Assembly (NCBI GenBank): GCA_035570275.1 | Contig: DATMNI010000377.1 | Location: forward strand, 1 to 64,000 | Reading direction: 5' to 3' | Source of the DNA: DATMNI01 sp035570275 | GTDB lineage: Bacteria > Acidobacteriota > Terriglobia > Bryobacterales > Bryobacteraceae | DNA: 64,000 nt | Part shown: one piece after another, positions 14,814 to 23,692 of the stretch | How the letters are laid out: each line of letters starts with the position of its first letter | Position numbering within the stretch: the first letter of the stretch is position 1 | Translations under genes and position numbers: made by a program | Notes under the pieces: generated by a model | The model's database searches: none | What the model was told of the DNA's origin: nothing | What the model saw: the letters and a program-made list of their open reading frames with translations, nothing else

Positions 14814-17246
14814 ATGAGGACTCTTCCCTGCTTCGCCCTGTTTGCGTTTTGGATAGGCCCCGCCAGCGCGCAACCGGCGCGCGATTATCCCGTCAAGCCG
14901 GTGCCCTTCACCGCCGTTCATTTTAACGACGCCTTCTGGGCGCCGCGCATCGAAACCAACCGCAAGGTGACCATCCCGTTCGCTTTTCAAAAAGACGAAG
15001 AGACCGGACGCCTGGATAATTTCCTGCGCGCCGGCGCCGCGCTGCGCGGTGAGACTCTCACCAACAAGAAGCCGCCGGGGTATCCGTTCGACGACACCGA
15101 TGTGTATAAGGTGATCGAAGGCGCGTCCTATGCCTTGACCGTGCAGCCCGACCCGAAACTGGAAGCCTACATCGATGGGCTGATCGAGAAGATCGGGGCC
15201 GCGCAGGAGAAGGACGGCTACCTGTACACCACCCGCAGCATCGACCCGGTGCATCCGCATCCGTGGGCCGGCGCCAAACGCTGGGAACTGGAGAAAGTGG
15301 ATAGCCACGAACTCTACGACCTGGGCCATCTCTACGAAGCCGCCGCCGCGCACTATCAGGCCACGGGAAAGCGCACGCTGCTGGATATCGCACTGAAGAG
15401 CGCCGGCATGCTGGAGAACACCTTCGGACCCGGCAGGCAAGCCATCTGGCCGGGCCACCAGATTATCGAAATGGGGCTGGCCAAGTTGTACCGCGTCACC
15501 GGGGAGCAGGGCTACGTGGATCTCGCCAAATTTATGCTGGACGTGCGCGGCCCCGATGGTTCGCCAGGCGCCGGCCGCACTTACAACCAGTCGCACGTGA
15601 AGGTGATCGACCAGACTGAAGCCGTGGGCCACGCCGTGCGGGCCACCTATATGTACTCGGGGATGGCCGACGTGGCCGCGCTGACGGGCGACACCGCGTA
15701 CGTCAACGCCATCGATAAGATCTGGGATAACGTGGCCGCCAAGAAGCTCTACATTACGGGCGGCATCGGCGCGCGCGCGACCGGCGAAGCCTTCGGCGAC
15801 AACTACGAGCTGCCGAACATGTCGGCCTACAACGAAACCTGCGCGGCCGTGGGCAACGACTATTGGAACCACCGCCTCTTTCTGTTGCACGGCGACGCGC
15901 GCTATATCGACGTGATGGAGCGCACGCTGTACAACGGGCTGATCAGCGGCGTTTCGCTGGATGGCAAATCGTTCTTCTACCCGAATCCGCTGGAGTCCAA
16001 CGGCCAGCACGAACGCAGCCCGTGGTTCGGCGTGGCCTGCTGCCCGGGCAACATCACGCGCTTCCTGGCGTCGGTACCCGGCTACGTGTATGCGCAGCGC
16101 GGCGATTCGCTCTACGTCAACCTCTTTGTGGCCTCGACGGGCGACATCAAACTGGATAACGGCCGCACGGTGAAGGTGGCGCAGGAGACGCGCTACCCCT
16201 GGGACGGGGCCGTGAAGATGACGGTGACGCCCGATGAGACAGCCCGCATGACCATCAACGTGCGCGTCCCCGGCTGGGCGCGGAACGAACCTGTGCCCAG
16301 CGACCTCTACAAGTTCGCCGATGCCGCGTCACAACCCGTGACGCTCAAGGTCAACGGCAAAGCTGTTTCCGTTGAATGGAACGCTCTTCAGTCGACCAAG
16401 GGCTATGTGGCTTTGGACCGCACCTGGAAGGCCGGCGACACCATCGAGCTGAATCTGCCGATGCCGGTTCGCCGCGTCGTCGCCAACACCGCCGTGGCCG
16501 CCGACCAGGGCCGCGTGGCCTTGCAGCGCGGTCCCCTGGTCTATACGGCCGAATGGACCGACAACCCCGGCGGCAAGGTGCGCAACCTGATGCTGCCGGA
16601 CAGCGCCAGGCTCACGGCCGAATTCCGGCCCGGCCTGTTGAAGGGCGTAACGGTGGTGAAGGCGAAAGCCGTGGCCCTGGCAGCCGACGCCGCGGGCACG
16701 GTTCACAAGACCGAGCAGGATTTCACGGCCATCCCATACTACGCCTGGGCTAACCGCGGGCGCGGCCAGATGATGGTGTGGATTCCCGACAGCGAAGCCA
16801 GCGCCAAACCCCTGGCCTTTCCCACTGTCGCCACCACCGCGAAGGTGACGGTCTCCGGCGACAGCCGCAAGAATCCGCGCAACATCAACGATGGCGAGGA
16901 CCCGGCGGCGTCCGACGACCCCTCCTCCTACTTCGATTGGTGGCCGAAAAAGGACAGCAGCGAGTGGGTGGAGATGACGTTCGAGAAGGCGGCCACCGTA
17001 TCCGAGGCGCAGCTCTATTGGTTCGACGATACCGGCCATGGCGGCGTGCGCGTGCCGGCCGCGTGGCACGTTCTGTATCGCGATGGCAGCGAATGGAAGC
17101 CGGTGGAGAACGCCGGCGGTTACGGAGTGGAACGCAACCAGTACAACCGGGTGACGTTCAAGCCCGTGAACACCACCGCGCTGCGTTTGGAACTGACCCA
17201 GCAGAAGGATTTCTCGGCTGGGATTCAGGAGTGGAAAGTCAAGTAA
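14814..17246 (+). CDS. GH127 (DUF1680) beta-L-arabinofuranosidase with C-terminal F5/8-like domain
   Basis: About 810 residues. The start is taken as ATG 14814, giving a clean signal peptide (MRTLPCFALFAFWIGPASAQ); an upstream in-frame ATG at 14775 would spoil it. The (alpha/alpha)6 catalytic region runs to about residue 510. GH127 enzymes use a zinc-bound cysteine nucleophile; the matching cysteines are in GVACCPGNITRF (about residues 408-410). A beta-sandwich follows, then from about 670 a domain resembling F5/8-type or CBM32 modules (SYFDWWPKKDSSEWVEMTF). Family members remove beta-L-arabinofuranose from plant glycoproteins or pectin. A LacI-type operator overlaps the presumed promoter. 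It is probably periplasmic or secreted. Confidence 0.9.
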   Translation: MRTLPCFALFAFWIGPASAQPARDYPVKPVPFTAVHFNDAFWAPRIETNRKVTIPFAFQKDEETGRLDNFLRAGAALRGETLTNKKPPGYPFDDTDVYKVIEGASYALTVQPDPKLEAYIDGLIEKIGAAQEKDGYLYTTRSIDPVHPHPWAGAKRWELEKVDSHELYDLGHLYEAAAAHYQATGKRTLLDIALKSAGMLENTFGPGRQAIWPGHQIIEMGLAKLYRVTGEQGYVDLAKFMLDVRGPDGSPGAGRTYNQSHVKVIDQTEAVGHAVRATYMYSGMADVAALTGDTAYVNAIDKIWDNVAAKKLYITGGIGARATGEAFGDNYELPNMSAYNETCAAVGNDYWNHRLFLLHGDARYIDVMERTLYNGLISGVSLDGKSFFYPNPLESNGQHERSPWFGVACCPGNITRFLASVPGYVYAQRGDSLYVNLFVASTGDIKLDNGRTVKVAQETRYPWDGAVKMTVTPDETARMTINVRVPGWARNEPVPSDLYKFADAASQPVTLKVNGKAVSVEWNALQSTKGYVALDRTWKAGDTIELNLPMPVRRVVANTAVAADQGRVALQRGPLVYTAEWTDNPGGKVRNLMLPDSARLTAEFRPGLLKGVTVVKAKAVALAADAAGTVHKTEQDFTAIPYYAWANRGRGQMMVWIPDSEASAKPLAFPTVATTAKVTVSGDSRKNPRNINDGEDPAASDDPSSYFDWWPKKDSSEWVEMTFEKAATVSEAQLYWFDDTGHGGVRVPAAWHVLYRDGSEWKPVENAGGYGVERNQYNRVTFKPVNTTALRLELTQQKDFSAGIQEWKVK

Positions 17247-17330
17247 CACCTCCCGATGCGGGTGTTCGTCCCGGAGTGCCGGCGCAAGAGGGGCCCAAAA
17301 CCGGTACGGAACTGCGTCAGGCAAGGAGGG

Positions 17331-18914
17331 TCATCTGGAGAGAAGCAGGGACCGCCGGGCATACACGTCGGAAGTTCCGCTGGTGAAGACCTTTTCGCAA
17401 TCCTGGTTCAATACCTTCATCACATGGCGATAAACATCCGGCGCCTTCCCTTCCAGTTCATAGAGAGTCTGGCGGTAGCACTTATCATCCACCACAACAA
17501 AATCGGGCTGCCTGCCGGAGTAGTAGCCGAGGGTGGCATCCTCCAGAACCGGCCCATAGAAACCCAGGTCGAAGCCGAGTTCGCCTCCTCCCATGACCAG
17601 GGTGTGGGGGCCCGCGTGTTGCTTGATATAAGTGGTAATGGCCGTATAACTCTGCCGATAGGGATTACCGCGGATGGAATAAACGTTCCAGCCGATTTGG
17701 AAGACCACCAGCAGTAACGCCACGGCGGCGCCGGTAAAACGCCGCACGCCTCCGGTGAGCCACCACGAATGGATCCAGATGGCGGCACAGCAGCACAGCA
17801 AAGGCGTCATATGCACCAGGTAGAAATCCGCCTTGGTGCCCTCCAGCAGAGAAAAGACTACGAAATAGATGACTGCCAACCGGCCAAGAATGCGGGCGGC
17901 TTCATGCTTCCGCAGCGTCGGCATGAAACCGCAGATCAGGGCGGCAAGACCGTAGAGGACCGGAATCAGGACGGTGAGCTTCTTCCATCCGGCAGCGGAG
18001 GCCGGAAGGTAGGAGCGTGCCATATACCGAATGGTGACCTCATGCCAAAAGCCCAACAGCGGCGCCGATAACCCGCCGAAGCGGCCGGTGGAGGCATTGG
18101 CCAGGAACTGTTTCTGAAAAGCTTCCGGATCGAGACTGATATACCATCCCCATAGCCCGAAACCGACGACATACGGCACCGCCGCAACCAGGATGTGCCG
18201 CCAGGCCAGACGAGACCGGTCGAAGTGGATGGCCAGGTAGAGTAAGCCAAAGGCCGACACGCCGCCGATGGGGTGGGACAGCACCGCGGCTGCCAGGCAG
18301 GCGTTGGCCAGGAAAATGGCCAGGCCGAGGCGGCTCTCCCGAAAACCCAGATAGACCGCGAGGGCTGCCACACCGAACGCGGCGCTGGTCATGTCCGGCC
18401 TGCCGTCCGCGGCCGCGAACACAAAGCTTCGGTCTACCACCATCAACGCAATGGCGAGGAGTGCGGCCGGAGGACTGCCGCTTAACCGAAGGACCAGAAA
18501 GCCCCAGCAAAACAGGGCAGCCATGCCGAACAAGATATGCAGGCTGCGCATGGTAAAGACGCCCACGCCGAATAACTTGAACCAGCCCGCTTGCAGTAAC
18601 GGGTCGAACGGCATGATGAAGTATGCATGCGTCTGTACCCGTGGAAAAACCCATCCGATCAGAATGGAGTAGCCGGTAGGGTCCATGGCGGTGTAGCCGA
18701 AGGAGCCGCGGGTGATCAGATCGACGCCCGGATTCGCAAAACATGCTTCGTCACACCACGGCCTCTTGGTCAGTGCGGTGCCGCAGGCCAGCGCCAGATA
18801 GACGCACAGGGCCACCGCGCCAATCCACGAATACGCACGGCGGTAAAGCGGGCGTGATTCATCCTGCCTCCGTTCCATCATGGCAGGCGGCGAGTCATTC
18901 GTTCCGCCCCGCAT
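17331..18914 (-). CDS. GT-C membrane glycosyltransferase (ArnT/PMT-like)
   Basis: 527 residues with about ten to twelve predicted membrane segments. The first periplasmic loop has the acidic GT-C motif (RPWCDEACFANPG), as in family 39/83 transferases that move sugars from polyprenyl-phosphate donors. A C-terminal soluble tail ends MKVLNQDCEKVFTSGTSDVYARR. The start may be ATG 18914 or the ATG pair about 33 bp downstream, which follows a poor ribosome site. It lies on the same strand as gmd and a GT2 polyprenol-phosphate sugar synthase, which could make its lipid-linked donor. The acceptor is not known. Confidence 0.8.
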   Translation of the reverse strand: MRGGTNDSPPAMMERRQDESRPLYRRAYSWIGAVALCVYLALACGTALTKRPWCDEACFANPGVDLITRGSFGYTAMDPTGYSILIGWVFPRVQTHAYFIMPFDPLLQAGWFKLFGVGVFTMRSLHILFGMAALFCWGFLVLRLSGSPPAALLAIALMVVDRSFVFAAADGRPDMTSAAFGVAALAVYLGFRESRLGLAIFLANACLAAAVLSHPIGGVSAFGLLYLAIHFDRSRLAWRHILVAAVPYVVGFGLWGWYISLDPEAFQKQFLANASTGRFGGLSAPLLGFWHEVTIRYMARSYLPASAAGWKKLTVLIPVLYGLAALICGFMPTLRKHEAARILGRLAVIYFVVFSLLEGTKADFYLVHMTPLLCCCAAIWIHSWWLTGGVRRFTGAAVALLLVVFQIGWNVYSIRGNPYRQSYTAITTYIKQHAGPHTLVMGGGELGFDLGFYGPVLEDATLGYYSGRQPDFVVVDDKCYRQTLYELEGKAPDVYRHVMKVLNQDCEKVFTSGTSDVYARRSLLLSR

Positions 18915-19238
18915 CCGCCTTCCAGGCAGGTTTCGCGGACCCGGCTCTTGCAGGCAACCGGCAACAAGCCGTATAGGGAGTCACGCTCACCAGTACATTC
19001 ATTTCCCGTTCGACCATTTCGAGTTCGACCCGGGAGTGCGGCTGGCTTCCATTCAAGAGGCTCCCCAAAGATGCCGGCCTGGAACTTCGGGCTAAACGAG
19101 GCAGATTTCGCACGGCCGGTACCTACGATGGTACGCTGCCGGGAGACCTGATATCAAGCTCGATAGCAGACGGGCGCAGACTGCCGCCGGCACCTTTATC
19201 CAAGCCAGTTTTATCCAGCCAGGTTTATCCAGTCAGGT
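18915..19238. other. 324-bp gap between gmd and the GT-C gene
   Basis: No protein signature on either strand. Its right end carries the tandem repeat at 19195-19251. GCCTTCCAGGCAGG and CTCTTGCAGGCAACCGGCAACAAG (18920-18970) form weak direct and inverted similarity but no clear terminator. Confidence 0.5.
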
Positions 19239-19251
19239 TTATCCAGCCAGT
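19195..19251 (-). repeat. 14-15 bp tandem repeat overlapping the gmd stop codon
   Basis: Four head-to-tail copies of TTTATCCAGCCAGG with small variations. On the minus strand each unit reads CTGGCTGGATAAA, and the TAA in one of them is the gmd stop codon. The array therefore forms the last codons and the 3' untranslated region of gmd. Confidence 0.88.
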
Positions 19252-20246
19252 ATGGTTTTAGCGCCAAGGGGCACTCCAAGCGCGCTGCAATCGGCTTCGA
19301 CCATCACCCGCACCAGCGTTTCGAAACTGGTATCGGTATGCCAGCCCAACACCCTCTTGGCTTTGGCCGGGTTGCCGATCAGAAGGTCGACTTCCGCTGG
19401 GCGATGCAGCATTTCGTCGGTAACCACGTAGTCCATATAGTTCAGACCCACGAAGCCAAAAGCCATTTCGCAGAATTCGTGAACCGAATGGGTTTCGCCG
19501 GTGGCCACCACATAGTCGTCGGGAACATCCTGCTGCAGCATCAGCCACATGGCTTCGACGTAGTCGGGCGCGTAACCCCAATCGCGCCGGGCTTCCAGGT
19601 TGCCCAGCCGGACTTCCTTGGCTTTGCCGGCGACGATGGCCGCCACCCCGGCCGTGATCTTCCGGGTCACGAACTCAAAACCGCGCCGCGCCGATTCATG
19701 ATTGAACAAGATGCCGCTGGATGTGTATAAACCATAGGCCTCGCGGTAGTTCCGGGTCAGGTCGAAACCCGCCACTTTGCTGATGCCATAGGCCGACCGG
19801 GGATGAAACCGCGTCTTCTCAGTCTGCGGGATGGCTTCCACCTTGCCAAACATTTCGCTGGACCCGGCGAAGTAGAACCGGCAGGCCGGAGCCGCTTCCT
19901 TCACGGCCGCCAGCAGGTAGTGGGTGCCGTTGATGTTGGTATTGAGGGTGGAGAACTCGTCGTCAAACGAGTAACTGACAAAGCTCTGGGCCGCCAGATG
20001 ATAGCATTCGTCGGGCTGGACGCGGCGCACAATCTGATAGAGGCTCGGGAAACTTTCGAGCGATCCGGCGTGCAACGTCACCCGATCCCGCACGTGCGCG
20101 ATCCGCCCCAGGTGGTGGCTGGGATCTTCCAGCGCCACGCGGCGCACCAATCCATGCACTTCGTAGTCTTTGGCTAACAGGGTTTCGGTCAGATACGACC
20201 CGTCCTGTCCGGTGATCCCGGTGATGAAGGCTTTGCGGCGGCTCAT
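19239..20246 (-). CDS. gmd: GDP-mannose 4,6-dehydratase
   Basis: 335 residues, normal for the family. It converts GDP-mannose to GDP-4-keto-6-deoxymannose, precursor of GDP-fucose, GDP-rhamnose and related sugars. The NAD(P)-binding loop is ITGITGQDGSYL; the catalytic triad region includes AGSSEMFGK and YGISKVAGFD; RRDWGYAPDYVEAMWLMLQ is diagnostic. The start is ATG 20246, because sequence upstream in the frame is an out-of-frame reading of the GT2 gene. It begins 5 bp after the GT2 stop, so the two form an operon for GDP-sugar and glycan synthesis. Its 3' end runs into a tandem repeat. Confidence 0.95.
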   Translation of the reverse strand: MSRRKAFITGITGQDGSYLTETLLAKDYEVHGLVRRVALEDPSHHLGRIAHVRDRVTLHAGSLESFPSLYQIVRRVQPDECYHLAAQSFVSYSFDDEFSTLNTNINGTHYLLAAVKEAAPACRFYFAGSSEMFGKVEAIPQTEKTRFHPRSAYGISKVAGFDLTRNYREAYGLYTSSGILFNHESARRGFEFVTRKITAGVAAIVAGKAKEVRLGNLEARRDWGYAPDYVEAMWLMLQQDVPDDYVVATGETHSVHEFCEMAFGFVGLNYMDYVVTDEMLHRPAEVDLLIGNPAKAKRVLGWHTDTSFETLVRVMVEADCSALGVPLGAKTILAG

Positions 20247-20251
20247 ATTGA

Positions 20252-20959
20252 TTATGCTGCTCCTCGGACTCTTTTCAGCATAGCCCGGATGGGGAACTTG
20301 ACGCCTTCGAACATGATTTTCCGGCTGAACTTGGACTTCCCGGATTCGCGCTCGGCGAAAATGATCGGAAACTCGGTGAAGCGGGCGCCTTGCCGGTGCA
20401 GTTTGAACTTCATCTCCATGAGGAATGCATAGCCCTCGGAGCGGATGCTGTCGAGATCGATCCGCCGCAGGGTATCGGCCTGGTAGCCGACGAAACCGGC
20501 AGTCATGTCGTGGACCGGCACCCCGGTGAACAGGCGGGCGTAAAAATTGGCGCCGAAACTCAGCATCCTCCGCCGGAGATCCCAATTCTGGCTGCCACCG
20601 CCGGGCACATAGCGCGAGCCGACGACCACGGGGGAGGTTTTCAGCATTTCGATCATGCGGGGGAGCAGTTCCGGCGGATGCGACAGATCGGCATCGGTCT
20701 GGATCAGGTACGGGGCCAGGTTCTCGCGGAGGATCTGCTTCATGGCGTCGCGGCAGGCCGAGCCATAGCCACCTTTGCCAGGACGCGCCAGCAGGTGGAT
20801 GTCCGGGTCTTGCTGCTGTATGCGGCGGATTTCCGCGGCCGTGCCATCGGGCGAGCTGTCATCCACGAAAAAAATCGGTTCCCGGCCAACAGCCTTGCGG
20901 ATGCGACAGACCAGCACGGCGATGTTTTCCTTCTCGTTGTAGGTCGGGATGATCAGCAT
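20252..20959 (-). CDS. GT2 polyprenol-monophosphomannose synthase-like glycosyltransferase
   Basis: 235 residues from ATG 20959, the usual length for DPM1-like enzymes without the C-terminal membrane domain. Motifs are IPTYNEKENI, FFVDDSSPDGT, the metal-binding QTDADLSHPPE and GSRYVPGG, and a C-terminal ERESGKSKFS. It transfers mannose (or another sugar) from GDP or UDP to a polyprenyl phosphate at the inner face of the membrane. The frame is open for 42 more codons upstream, but those lack family similarity. The following gmd gene and the downstream GT-C transferase fit a lipid-linked sugar pathway. Confidence 0.88.
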   Translation of the reverse strand: MLIIPTYNEKENIAVLVCRIRKAVGREPIFFVDDSSPDGTAAEIRRIQQQDPDIHLLARPGKGGYGSACRDAMKQILRENLAPYLIQTDADLSHPPELLPRMIEMLKTSPVVVGSRYVPGGGSQNWDLRRRMLSFGANFYARLFTGVPVHDMTAGFVGYQADTLRRIDLDSIRSEGYAFLMEMKFKLHRQGARFTEFPIIFAERESGKSKFSRKIMFEGVKFPIRAMLKRVRGAA

Positions 20960-21097
20960 GGAACACCCAAGTCTCGGGCGGTGATCGGATTCTAGCATGC
21001 CCTCAAACGGAGTCCGGCGGGTTTGAGTACTTACTAAAGTATTGGCTTTTTTAACACTTCCGGCAGGTACGCTTTCGCCGGTCAACCTGGCGACCGC

Positions 21098-22297
21098 CTA
21101 TTTCTTAACTGCCTCGCCGAATATGCGCAGAAAGTTCCCGCCGCCGATCTTTCCGATCTCATCCGGGGTGAAACCAGTTCTTAACAGCGCATCGACAACG
21201 ACGTAGTAGAATCCGGCCGTTTGATCCTGCCATGCCTGATTGGTGCGTTCCCCGGCGCGCCCATTTTGTTGACCGGGGCCACGGCCTCCGCCCGTGCCAC
21301 CACCGCCAGGGCCACCGCCCCCGCCCGGGCCGCGACCACCAGGGCCGCCGTCGGGCCGGACGCCGGGCTGTGTGAGCTTGGTATCCGTGCCGATGCAGAC
21401 GTGATCGACCCCGACCACATCGACCAGCGCGCGGACATTCTTTGCATACTCCAACGGCGTATCGGCCAGATGCGTCCACACACCGATCGCGCCGCCGGCG
21501 TTGGCGACCGTTTTAGCCTGCGCTTTGCCGATAAGTCTTGGGCGCATCATCCCCGCCATGGAGGGATTGCTCCCCAACTGCGTATCAAGGCCGGTATGGG
21601 AAATGACGACTGGTCGGGTAGTGAGCTTGAGCGCGGCTTCCGTCGTTTGCACATTGGCATGCGCCAGATCGATCAGGATGCCCAGCCGATTGCATTCCTT
21701 GATGACCGCCACCCCAAATGCTGTCAATCCGCCGTACCGCGGAGGGTTGGTGTAAACATCGCCCAGGGGCTCGGAGGCGTCGCTGTCGTGAAGCAGTCCA
21801 AAGTGCCGCAGGCCCCGTCCGTAGGCGTCTTCCACGCGCTCTAGCTTGCCTTGCAGGAAATGGGCGCCTTCGATCGCCTGGATGACCGTTGGCTGGCGGT
21901 TCTCATGGGCGGCTCGGACGTCAGCCGGCGTGAAAGAGCGCTTCACATCGTTGCCATTCAACTGCCGATCCATCGACGCCAACCCTGCGAGAAAGCGGTC
22001 ATAGGCATCGCCTCGCTGGTAGTCGGTCGCAAAGGTCATGCAGATGGCGGAGAGACCGGACTTCTTCATTTCGCCGGCCAGATCGATGTCCGGGCCTGGC
22101 ATTTCGGCGGCAGTGAGGGGAACGTCGATGTGATTATGGGTGTCGATCCCGATAGTCGAGGCGACGATGCCGGCTACCCGCGGATCGGTTATATCTGCCG
22201 CCGATCCCAGGCGCGGACGCAGTATGATTCCAGCCGCTGCTGTCATAGCAACGGTGGAAAGAAATTGCCTTCTTGAGCTGCTTGTTTGAAATTCCAT
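21098..22297 (-). CDS. Tat-exported membrane dipeptidase (peptidase family M19)
   Basis: 399 residues from ATG 22297. The twin-arginine signal is SSRRQFLSTVAMTAAAG. Zinc ligands of the M19 barrel are visible: HxD in DTHNHID, Glu in AIEGAHF, His in IDLAHANV and His in VVISHTGLD, with Asp in CIGTDTKL. Family members cleave dipeptides, including D-containing ones. Between about residues 318 and 345 there is a glycine-rich, low-complexity insert (GPGGGGGPGGGGTGGGRGPG) not usual for the family. The open frame continues upstream into a decayed HxlR regulator (22298-22575). Confidence 0.9.
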   Translation of the reverse strand: MEFQTSSSRRQFLSTVAMTAAAGIILRPRLGSAADITDPRVAGIVASTIGIDTHNHIDVPLTAAEMPGPDIDLAGEMKKSGLSAICMTFATDYQRGDAYDRFLAGLASMDRQLNGNDVKRSFTPADVRAAHENRQPTVIQAIEGAHFLQGKLERVEDAYGRGLRHFGLLHDSDASEPLGDVYTNPPRYGGLTAFGVAVIKECNRLGILIDLAHANVQTTEAALKLTTRPVVISHTGLDTQLGSNPSMAGMMRPRLIGKAQAKTVANAGGAIGVWTHLADTPLEYAKNVRALVDVVGVDHVCIGTDTKLTQPGVRPDGGPGGRGPGGGGGPGGGGTGGGRGPGQQNGRAGERTNQAWQDQTAGFYYVVVDALLRTGFTPDEIGKIGGGNFLRIFGEAVKK

Positions 22298-22575
22298 CAA
22301 TCCCCCATCAAGGTGAGTTGGTATTTGCCGCACCACATCATGGCGGCATGGATGCGTCGCGGGGAGTTCATACACCGCCCTCGCCTCACGCACCCGCTCG
22401 ATGTTTGCTTCAGCCCAATCGCAGATGCCTTCGACCAGATTACCTGATGATTGTCCAAAGCTGGTCAGAGAGTACTCGACCTTAGGCCGACCGCTGGCAA
22501 TCGACTCGACGCGTCACGATGCCGTCCCGCTAGGCCCCGGAGCGTGTTAGTCAGGACTTTCTGCGAGATCCGGCT
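22298..22575 (-). pseudogene. decayed HxlR-type regulator
   Basis: Read on the minus strand in three frames, this gives an HxlR winged-helix remnant: ISQKVLTNTLRGL, then after a shift DGIVTRRV, then after another shift KVEYSLTSFGQ and LVEGICDWAEANIERVRE. These are consecutive parts of the HxlR domain (recognition helix, wing, last helix), so at least two frameshifts have broken the gene and its N terminus is missing. The last segment runs in frame into the dipeptidase gene. Confidence 0.75.
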
Positions 22576-22726
22576 GGTAAACCGCGCATTTGGACTCGCC
22601 CTCGGCCGGGTAATGGCGCACGAACTGTACCATTACCTGACGCGGTCCAACATCCACACGGAGTCCCGGCTCTTCAGGAAAGGGGATGACTTCCATGTAG
22701 GGGGGAAGTGGGGAAAGGGGACCTGA
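22572..22726 (+). pseudogene. remnant of a HEXXH metalloprotease-like protein
   Basis: The plus strand encodes NRAFGLALGRVMAHELYHYL, containing HELYH, the zinc motif HEXXH, in the context GRVxAHELYH that I associate with small uncharacterised metalloproteases. Similarity ends soon after (RSNIHTESRLFRK). No plausible start or N-terminal domain remains, and the fragment abuts the decayed HxlR gene on the other strand. Confidence 0.45.
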
Positions 22727-22792
22727 CGCTGCCGACGACCTCTCGCGGCGACTGCTCTACACTATGCAGCAGGAGTTCACAAAGGACGGACC

Positions 22793-23692
22793 ATGCACGA
22801 AGAAGAACTGAACAATCAATTCGCTATTCCCAATGCCCTCCGGTTCGAAGACACACCGGGCGGACTGGTGCGCGCGGCGATCTCGACGCCGGCGGCGGAA
22901 GCCGACATCTATCTGCACGGCGCTCACGTAACCCATTGGACGCCGCGCGGGCAGCGGCCGGTGCTTTTTGTCAGCCGCAGGAGTCTGTTCGCGCCCGGCA
23001 AGGCGATTCGCGGCGGCGTGCCCGTCATTTTCCCATGGTTCGGTCCGCGGGGCGATGGCAAGCCCGGCCCCGCCCACGGCTTCGCGCGCACTACGGAGTG
23101 GGCCGTCGAAGGAGCCAAACTGCACCCCGATGGAAAAGTGGAAATTACGCTCGCGCTTGCGCCCAACGACGAAACTCGCAATCTCGGCTATGCCGCCTTC
23201 CACCTGCGCTCTCGCGTGACGGTCGGCAGCGAGCTCGAAATGGAACTGGAGACCGGCAACGATGCCAAGGAGGCGTTCACCTTCGAAGAGGCGCTGCATA
23301 GTTATTTCGCCATCGCCGATATTCGTCAAGCCTCGGTTTCCGGCCTGGAGGGCACCACCTATATCGACAAGACCGATGGATTCAAACGCAAGACGCAAGG
23401 CAATGCGCCCATTCGTATCGCCAAGGAAACCGACCAGGTGCACGTGAGCACGCAGGCCGCTTGCGTGGTCCACGACGCGGTGTGGAACCGCCGTATCGTC
23501 ATCGAGAAGAGCGGGTCCGACAGCACCGTGGTCTGGAATCCGTGGATCGACAAGACCAAGGGCATGTCCGACATGGCTGCCGACGACTGGCAGCAGATGA
23601 TCTGCATCGAAACGGCCAATGCCGCCGATAACGCAGTCCGTCTTTCCCCTGGCGCGACCCACAAGATGACGGCGTCGATCCGCATCGCGTAA
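22793..23692 (+). CDS. D-hexose-6-phosphate mutarotase (YeaD-like aldose 1-epimerase)
   Basis: 299 residues with the galactose-mutarotase beta-sandwich fold. Markers are GAHVTHWTPRGQRPVLFVSR, IRGGVPVIFPWFGP, PAHGFART and a C-terminal ETANAADNAVRLSPGATHKM. YeaD-type enzymes interconvert alpha and beta glucose-6-phosphate. AGGAG lies about 14 nt upstream of the ATG (GCAGGAGTTCACAAAGGACG) and TACACTATG upstream could be a -10. It is a single gene, cytoplasmic, with no operon partner. Confidence 0.92.
   Translation: MHEEELNNQFAIPNALRFEDTPGGLVRAAISTPAAEADIYLHGAHVTHWTPRGQRPVLFVSRRSLFAPGKAIRGGVPVIFPWFGPRGDGKPGPAHGFARTTEWAVEGAKLHPDGKVEITLALAPNDETRNLGYAAFHLRSRVTVGSELEMELETGNDAKEAFTFEEALHSYFAIADIRQASVSGLEGTTYIDKTDGFKRKTQGNAPIRIAKETDQVHVSTQAACVVHDAVWNRRIVIEKSGSDSTVVWNPWIDKTKGMSDMAADDWQQMICIETANAADNAVRLSPGATHKMTASIRIA

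Noticed and set aside
17245..17266. Small hairpin AACACC/GGTGTT after GH127 as a terminator
   Set aside because: Only a 6-bp stem with no T-tract; too weak to list.
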